Of a DNA stretch of 64,000 nt, positions 59,088-64,000 are shown piece by piece. Within the stretch, counting starts at the first letter, position 1. Every line of letters begins with the position of its first letter. The notes under the pieces were generated by a model that was not told the origin of the DNA, ran no database searches, and worked only from the letters and a program-made list of their open reading frames with translations. Origin of the DNA: Xanthomonas sp. CFBP 8443 (lineage in GTDB: Bacteria; Pseudomonadota; Gammaproteobacteria; Xanthomonadales; Xanthomonadaceae); NCBI RefSeq assembly GCF_025666195.1, contig NZ_CP102592.1:2232001-2296000 (forward strand), given 5' to 3'. The position numbers were made by a program, and so were the translations under genes.

Positions 59088-59318
59088 ATGAGCGAGCAAG
59101 AACTGATGCACGACATCCGCAACGAGGTCAACTCGATCTGCATGGCCGGCCGCCTGGCCAAGCGTGCGGCGGAATTGGGCCAGGATGCACTGGTCCGCGA
59201 TTGTCTGGAGAAGATCGACATCGCCTGCGAGAAGTGCGTGAAGTTGCTGGTGCCGACTGCGAGCGAGCAAGGCCACCGTACGGATGACGCCACCGCGGCC
59301 GTTGCGAACGATCGATAG
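59088..59318 (+). CDS. Small protein resembling a lone histidine-kinase DHp helix pair
   Basis: 76 residues, ATG at 59088 preceded by GCGAGGGACGACG. The first helix LMHDIRNEVNSICMAGRLAKRAAEL has an H-D-x-R-N pattern like the phospho-accepting H-box of HisKA domains (typically H-E/D-L-R-N-P), with His8. A second helix LVRDCLEKIDIACEKCVKLL follows after a short turn, as in a DHp hairpin. No ATPase domain is present. It lies 294 bases after the broken hybrid kinase. It might be a phosphotransfer or kinase-interfering protein; this is inference from a short pattern, and a chance resemblance is possible. Confidence 0.6.
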   Translation: MSEQELMHDIRNEVNSICMAGRLAKRAAELGQDALVRDCLEKIDIACEKCVKLLVPTASEQGHRTDDATAAVANDR

Positions 59319-59906
59319 GGCGCATGCGTTGCGGCGGGCGCCGGTCCTTGCCGATGCCGCGGTGCGACTGGCGCCCTGATCCGTTGTCGAATGGCGCTGC
59401 GATGTGTACGCAGCGCGTTCTGGCGATCACGTCCCGGTCCTGGGGCGGAGGCCGGGAGTGCCCGGCCTACTCGGGGCGGCGATCGACGATCGCTGCATCG
59501 CACATATCGCAAATATGGACGGCAGCATCCGCGCTGCCTGCCAATGGTCCGCCTTTACCTGGCATGCGCTGTGGGGTCTTGCCGCATGCGTCGGCGGCGC
59601 CGGCACCCTACGGCCGCGCACTTTTGCGCAGCCCGTCCGCGGCGCCATGTTGTGCTGCAGCAATTTTGGCGACGGCGCGGGCAGGGCGTCCCCGGGTGCA
59701 GATGGGTTCCGGGGCGTATGTCCTGGCTTCGAAGGTATTCCGTTGCTATAGCGCAATCCGATATGACCCTGCGCGCACGGCATACGCGCGTTGTCGGTTG
59801 ACACCGTTCGCCAATTGCGAAAGCGTAAGCGGCTGGTTGCGCGCCGGGCCGCTCCGGCCGCGAGGCGAGGGGCGCCGCACTCATCAAGTTCCTGGGAGGG
59901 AAGATC
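59319..59906. other. About 590 bases upstream of the GH3 gene
   Basis: No supportable gene. It ends with the GH3 leader. A TTGACA hexamer lies about 105 bases before the GH3 start and could be a -35 element, though I see no good -10 at the right distance. The ATAGC-N12-TTTCATT motif of the receptor genes is not present. Confidence 0.4.
59889..59903 (+). promoter_or_regulatory. Conserved leader and ribosome binding site of the GH3 gene
   Basis: TTCCTGGGAGGGAAG, the same string as in front of both TonB receptors, ends three bases before the TTG start at 59907. It supports a TTG start, for which there is no ATG alternative in front of the signal peptide. Confidence 0.7.
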
Positions 59907-62498
59907 TTGGAAAAACAGTCCGCTGGCGTGTCCGCGCCGCTTCGCAATGCGCTGGCCACCGCCGCCGCGCTGGGCCTGCTGGCCTTGGCCGCGGCCGGCC
60001 CCGGCCAATCGGCTCCGGCGACGGCAGCCGCGTCCGCCGCGCCGCCGGCGATCCATCCGCAGCTGTGGCCGTCGCCGGCCTGGCCGCTGGCCGAGGATGC
60101 GGCGCTGGAGGCGCGCATTTCCAAGTTGATGGCGCAGATGTCGGTGGAGCAGAAGGTCGGGCAGATCGTGCAGGGCGACATCGCCAGCATGACCCCGGAC
60201 GACGTGCGCAAGTACCACATCGGCTCGGTGCTGGCCGGCGGCAATTCCGATCCCGACGGCAAGTACGACGCCAGCCCGGCGCAGTGGCTGAAGCTGGCCG
60301 ACGCCTACTACGACGCGTCGATGCAGAAAGGCAAGGACGGCCCGGCGATCCCGATCATCTTCGGCATCGATGCGGTGCACGGGCAGAGCAACATCGTCGG
60401 CGCCACGCTGTTCCCGCACAACATCGGCCTGGGCGCCACCCGCAACCCGGAGCTGATGCGCAGGATCGGCGCGGTCACCGCCGCCGAGACCCGCACCACC
60501 GGCATGGAGTGGACCTTCGCGCCCACCGTGGCGGTGCCGCAGGACGACCGCTGGGGCCGCACCTACGAAGGCTATTCCGAATCGCCCGAGGTGGTCGCCA
60601 GCTTCGCCGGCAAGGTGGTCGAAGGCCTGCAGGGTGTGCCCGGGCAGCCCGGCTTCCTCGACGGCTCGCACGTGATCGCCTCGGTCAAGCATTTCCTCGG
60701 CGACGGCGGCACCACCGACGGCAAGGACCAGGGCGACACCCGGGTCAGCGAACAGCAGCTGCGCGACATCCACGGTGCCGGCTATCCGCCGGCGATCGCC
60801 GCCGGTGCGCAGACGGTGATGGCCTCGTTCAACAGCTTCAACGGCGTCAAGATGCACGGCAACAAGCCGATGCTGACCGACGTGCTGAAGGGGCAGATGC
60901 ATTTCGGCGGCTTCGTGGTCGGCGACTGGAACGGCCATGGCCAGGTCGCCGGCTGCCGCAACGACGACTGCCCGGCCTCGTTCAATGCCGGCGTGGACAT
61001 GCTGATGGCGCCGGACAGCTGGAAGGGCTATTACGAGAGCGCGCTGAAGGCGGTCGAGTCGGGCGAGATCCCGATGACGCGGCTGGACGAGGCGGTGCGG
61101 CGGATCCTGCGGGTGAAGCTGCGGCTGGGCCTGTTCGAGGCCGGCAAGCCGTCGCAGCGCCCGCTCGGCGGCAAGTTCGAACTGCTAGGCGCACCGGAGC
61201 ACCGCGCGGTGGCGCGGCAGGCGGTGCGCGAGTCGCTGGTGCTGCTGAAGAACCAGAAGCAGCTGCTGCCGCTGAAGCCGCAGGTCAAGCTGCTGGTCGC
61301 CGGCGACGGCGCCAACGACATGGGCAAGCAGTCCGGCGGCTGGACGCTGAACTGGCAGGGCACCGGCACCAAGCGCAGCGATTACCCGAACGGCAACACC
61401 ATCTGGGAAGGGCTGCAGGAGCAGGTCAAGGCCGCCGGCGGCAGCGCCGAACTGGCGATCGACGGCACGTACCAGGCCAAGCCGGACGTGGCGGTGGTGG
61501 TGTTCGGCGAGAACCCCTACGCCGAGTTCCAGGGCGACATCGCCACGCTGCTGTACAAGCCCGGCGACGACAGCGACCTGCAGCTGATCAAGAAGCTCAA
61601 GGCCGAAGGCATTCCGGTGGTGGCGGTGTTCCTGAGCGGGCGTCCGCTGTGGGTGAACCGCGAGATCAACGCCGCCGACGCCTTCGTCGCCGCGTGGCTG
61701 CCGGGCTCGGAAGGCGGCGGCGTCGCCGACGTGCTGCTGCGCAAGCCCGATGGCGGCGTCCAGTACGATTTCCACGGCAAGCTCAGCTTCTCCTGGCCGC
61801 GCAGCGCGACCCAGTACGCCAACAACGTCGGGCAGAAGAACTACAACCCGCAGTTCGCGTTCGGCTACGGCCTGACCTATGCCGACAAGGGCGATCTGAG
61901 CCGCCTGTCCGAAGTCTCCGGCGTGTCCGGTGCGCAGGCGGTGGGCGGGGTGTACTTCGAGCGCGGCAAGCCGGCGGCGGGCATCAACCTGATCCTGCAG
62001 GGCGCCAGCCAGGCCAATCTGCCGGCGGCGACCATGCCGGCGGCGCTGGCCGATGGTTCGCTGCGGATGACTGCGGTCGACCACAAGGCGCAGGAGGATG
62101 CGCGCCGTCTGCAATGGTCGGGCAAGGGCAAGGCGGGGGTGGCGCTGGTGCTGCCCAAGCCGGTGGACGTGTCGCGCGAGAGCAACGGCGACGTGCAGCT
62201 GATCCTGACCTTGAAGGTGGACGCGGCGCCGAGCGCCAGCACGACCATCGGCGTGGGCTGCGGCAGCGGCTGTGCGGCGCAGGTCGATCTGGGCAAGGCA
62301 TTGGCGGCGCTGCCCAAGGGCGAGTGGCGCGCGCTGGGCGTGCCGTTGAAGTGCTTCAGCGTCGCCGGCGCCGATGTGGCCAAGCTGGAGCGGCTGCCGG
62401 TGATCGAGAGCGACGGCACGCTGGACCTGTCGCTGTCGCGGATCGCGCTGGGCGCCAGCAACGACGCGCAGAGCGTGGTCGACTGCCCGGTGCGCTGA
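59907..62498 (+). CDS. GH3 exo-beta-glucosidase/glucanase
   Basis: 863 residues from the TTG at 59907 (leader match, see site at 59889). Signal peptide AATAAALGLLALAAAGPGQSA. The GH3 N domain has GQIVQGDIASMTPDDVRKYHIGSVLAGG, FGIDAVHGQSNIVGATLFPHNIGLGA, SVKHFLGDGGTTDGKDQGDT and the nucleophile Asp340 in FVVGDWNGHGQVAGC. The C domain (LLKNQKQLLPLKPQVKLLVAG ... WLPGSEGGGVADVLL) and a C-terminal beta domain follow, as in exo-1,3/1,4-glucanases of the ExoP/CelD type. It should split cello-oligosaccharide backbones left after the xyloglucan side chains are removed. Lies 13 kb from the main run but shares the leader; a sodium:sugar symporter follows. Confidence 0.93.
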   Translation: MEKQSAGVSAPLRNALATAAALGLLALAAAGPGQSAPATAAASAAPPAIHPQLWPSPAWPLAEDAALEARISKLMAQMSVEQKVGQIVQGDIASMTPDDVRKYHIGSVLAGGNSDPDGKYDASPAQWLKLADAYYDASMQKGKDGPAIPIIFGIDAVHGQSNIVGATLFPHNIGLGATRNPELMRRIGAVTAAETRTTGMEWTFAPTVAVPQDDRWGRTYEGYSESPEVVASFAGKVVEGLQGVPGQPGFLDGSHVIASVKHFLGDGGTTDGKDQGDTRVSEQQLRDIHGAGYPPAIAAGAQTVMASFNSFNGVKMHGNKPMLTDVLKGQMHFGGFVVGDWNGHGQVAGCRNDDCPASFNAGVDMLMAPDSWKGYYESALKAVESGEIPMTRLDEAVRRILRVKLRLGLFEAGKPSQRPLGGKFELLGAPEHRAVARQAVRESLVLLKNQKQLLPLKPQVKLLVAGDGANDMGKQSGGWTLNWQGTGTKRSDYPNGNTIWEGLQEQVKAAGGSAELAIDGTYQAKPDVAVVVFGENPYAEFQGDIATLLYKPGDDSDLQLIKKLKAEGIPVVAVFLSGRPLWVNREINAADAFVAAWLPGSEGGGVADVLLRKPDGGVQYDFHGKLSFSWPRSATQYANNVGQKNYNPQFAFGYGLTYADKGDLSRLSEVSGVSGAQAVGGVYFERGKPAAGINLILQGASQANLPAATMPAALADGSLRMTAVDHKAQEDARRLQWSGKGKAGVALVLPKPVDVSRESNGDVQLILTLKVDAAPSASTTIGVGCGSGCAAQVDLGKALAALPKGEWRALGVPLKCFSVAGADVAKLERLPVIESDGTLDLSLSRIALGASNDAQSVVDCPVR

Positions 62499-62529
62499 GC
62501 CGCGCGTCGGGCGAGCACAGGCGGCGCTG

Positions 62530-62587
62530 TTCCTGTCGAACGGCGTCGTCGCTTGCTGAAACGCACGCAAGCGTCGCAAGACAGGAA
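62530..62587. other. Long imperfect hairpin after GH3
   Basis: TTCCTGTC (62530-62537) pairs with GACAGGAA (62580-62587), and inside it GTCGCTTGC pairs with GCAAGCG with a mismatch. No T tract follows. It could be a transcript-end structure or a stabilising hairpin for the GH3 messenger. Confidence 0.45.
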
Positions 62588-62696
62588 CACCAGCGCTGCA
62601 GACGGACCCGCCGGAGCAGGTAAGCCGCGCGGCCACACCGCCACGGCTGCGCTCCTGCCTTCAGGCACCCGATTGGCAAGAACTCTCAGCAACCCC

Positions 62697-62762
62697 TGTA
62701 GGAGGGGCTTCAGCCCCGACAGTAGGCCAACAAGGCCCGTCGGCACTGAAGCCCCTCCCACA
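62697..62762. repeat. REP-type palindrome upstream of the symporter
   Basis: Arm 62697-62720 (TGTAGGAGGGGCTTCAGCCC and on) pairs imperfectly with 62739-62762 (GTCGGCACTGAAGCCCCTCC and on). Same family as 18708-18775 and the panC-panD array. It lies in the 400-base gap between the GH3 stop and the symporter start. Confidence 0.82.
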
Positions 62763-62904
62763 ACAGCCTGCCCTCCGAAGCAGGCCTGTCTCTATCGCCT
62801 GATCGCCAACGGTCGCGGCGAATCGGGTGCAAGCACGCGCCGTCCCGCCGGGACGGGTTCATCGATACACAGGCGACGGGCCGCGGCCCGTGGGAGAAAG
62901 TGCA

Positions 62905-64000
62905 GTGGGTCTGGCGACGTTGGATGTGGCGATCGTATTGGTCTACCTGACGGGCATCTTCGTGCTCGCGCAGTGGGTATCGCGGGAAAAGGCCGGGCAC
63001 AGCAAGAGCGCCGAGGACTACTTCCTGGCCGGCAAGACCCTGCCGTGGTGGGCGATCGGCGCCTCGCTGATCGCGGCGAACATCTCCGCCGAGCAGATCA
63101 TCGGCATGGCCGGGTCCGGCTATGCGATCGGCCTGGCGATCGCCTCCTACGAATGGATGGCGGCGCTGACCCTGCTGATCGTCGGCAAGTTCTTCCTGCC
63201 GATCTTCCTGCGCAACGGCATCTACACCATGCCGCAGTTCCTGGAGCAGCGTTACGGCAAGTGGATCCGCACCTTGATGGCCGTGTTCTGGCTGCTGTTG
63301 TACGTGTTCGTCAACCTGACCTCGATCCTGTGGCTGGGTTCGATCGCGGTGAGCCAGGTCACCGGCATGGACCAGACCCTGGCGCTGGCGCTGATCGGGG
63401 TGTTCGCGCTGGTCTACCAGCTGTACGGCGGGCTCAAGGCGGTGGCGTTGACCGACATCGTGCAGGTCACCTTGCTGGTGCTGGGCGGCCTGCTGGTGGC
63501 CGGGCTGACGCTGTCGCGCATCGGCGACGGCGCCGGCGTGCTGGCCGGCTTCAAGCACCTGTGGAACGCGCACCCCGAACACTTCCACATGATCCTGTCC
63601 AAGGACAACCCGTTCTACAAGGACCTGCCGGGCCTGAGCGTGCTGCTGGGCGGGCTGTGGGTGATGAACATCAGCTACTGGGGCTTCAACCAGTACATCA
63701 TCCAGCGCGCGCTGGCCGCCAAGGACATCGGCGAGGCGCAGAAGGGCATCGTGTTCGCCGCGTTCCTGAAGCTGCTGATGCCGTTGGTGATCGTGGTGCC
63801 GGGCATCGCCGCGGTGGTGCTGGCGCCGGACCTGGCCAAGCCCGACCAGGCGTATCCGACGATGATGCAACTGCTGCCCACCGGCGTGCTCGGCCTGGTG
63901 TTCGCCGCGCTGGTGGCGGCGATCGTCGCCTCGCTGGCGTCGAAGATCAATTCGGTGGCGACGATCTTCACCCTGGACTTCTACGCCAAGTTCCGCCCGC
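62905..64000 (+). CDS. Sodium:solute (SSS) sugar symporter, 3' end cut by window
   Basis: A GTG at 62905 with GGGAGAAAG as ribosome site opens 365 residues that run off the right edge. MGLATLDVAIVLVYLTGIFVLAQWVSRE is the first helix, followed by KSAEDYFLAGKTLPWWAIGASLIAANISAEQIIGMAGSGYAIGL, QLYGGLKAVALTDIVQVTLLVLGGLL, YWGFNQYIIQRALAAKD (the N-x-x-x-Q-R sugar-site helix) and the family signature AAIVASLASKINSVATIFTLDFY. This is the SGLT type that couples Na+ to galactose or glucose uptake, like Vibrio vSGLT. Substrate is inferred; glucose or galactose from xyloglucan would fit the position behind GH3. Confidence 0.9.
   Translation, partial: MGLATLDVAIVLVYLTGIFVLAQWVSREKAGHSKSAEDYFLAGKTLPWWAIGASLIAANISAEQIIGMAGSGYAIGLAIASYEWMAALTLLIVGKFFLPIFLRNGIYTMPQFLEQRYGKWIRTLMAVFWLLLYVFVNLTSILWLGSIAVSQVTGMDQTLALALIGVFALVYQLYGGLKAVALTDIVQVTLLVLGGLLVAGLTLSRIGDGAGVLAGFKHLWNAHPEHFHMILSKDNPFYKDLPGLSVLLGGLWVMNISYWGFNQYIIQRALAAKDIGEAQKGIVFAAFLKLLMPLVIVVPGIAAVVLAPDLAKPDQAYPTMMQLLPTGVLGLVFAALVAAIVASLASKINSVATIFTLDFYAKFRP

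Noticed and set aside
59790..59835. Possible LacI-type operator upstream of GH3
   Set aside because: TTGACACCGTTCGCCAATTGCGAAAG is not a proper palindrome and no LacI-family gene is in the window.

Overview
The window is GC-rich and reads as chromosomal DNA of a Xanthomonas-lineage gammaproteobacterium (Xanthomonadaceae). The evidence is protein family content and gene order: bcp-gcvR divergent from dapA-bamC; pcnB-folK-panB-panC-panD-pgi; TonB-dependent receptors of the Xanthomonas/Caulobacter type; a xyloglucan-utilisation block; and REP-like palindromes with GCTTCAGCCCCGAC-type arms. Species cannot be fixed by eye.

Layout. 1-2.1 kb: a GNAT fragment, a small lipoprotein and a SAM methyltransferase, in DNA that looks less GC-rich than the rest. 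2.3-7.2 kb: a tetR-MFP-RND efflux cluster with two matching palindromic operators. 7.3-11 kb: an Arr-type ADP-ribosyltransferase, a divergent pirin/LysR pair and a DedA-rhodanese fusion. 11.0-11.4 kb: two identical tRNA-Arg(ACG) genes, each with its own terminator. 11.4-19.2 kb: housekeeping genes (hydrolase-thiD, DUF1275, lipoprotein-PhoH, bcp, gcvR, dapA, bamC-like, fdxA).

19.4-46.6 kb is the metabolic core. A minus-strand operon dgoA-dgoD-SMP30 lactonase-dgoK, for oxidative D-galactonate catabolism, lies divergent to a GbpR-like LysR regulator. Next come two large TonB-dependent receptors and then a co-directional run: GH74 endo-xyloglucanase, CE20-type acetylesterase, GH35 beta-galactosidase, GH31 alpha-xylosidase, GH95 alpha-L-fucosidase, xylulokinase, xylose isomerase and an MFS sugar transporter. 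Together these could import xyloglucan oligosaccharides, remove acetyl, fucose, galactose and xylose, send xylose through XylA/XylB and send galactose-derived galactonate through the Dgo enzymes. A motif ATAGC-N12-TTTCATT with fixed spacing occurs upstream of dgoA, of the first receptor and of the second receptor, always pointing toward the gene. It suggests one regulator for all three units. No galactose dehydrogenase or fucose catabolism genes are visible here.

46.8-53 kb: tRNA-Glu(CTC), pcnB-folK-panB-panC, a 111-bp tandem REP-type array, then panD-pgi. 53-59.3 kb: an unrecognised secreted protein, a very large CheB-CheR-PAS-histidine kinase-receiver protein broken by a one-base frameshift, and a tiny protein resembling a lone histidine-kinase dimerisation helix pair. 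59.9-64 kb: a GH3 exo-glucosidase with the same leader sequence as the two receptors, then a sodium:sugar symporter cut by the window end; both plausibly serve the same glycan economy.
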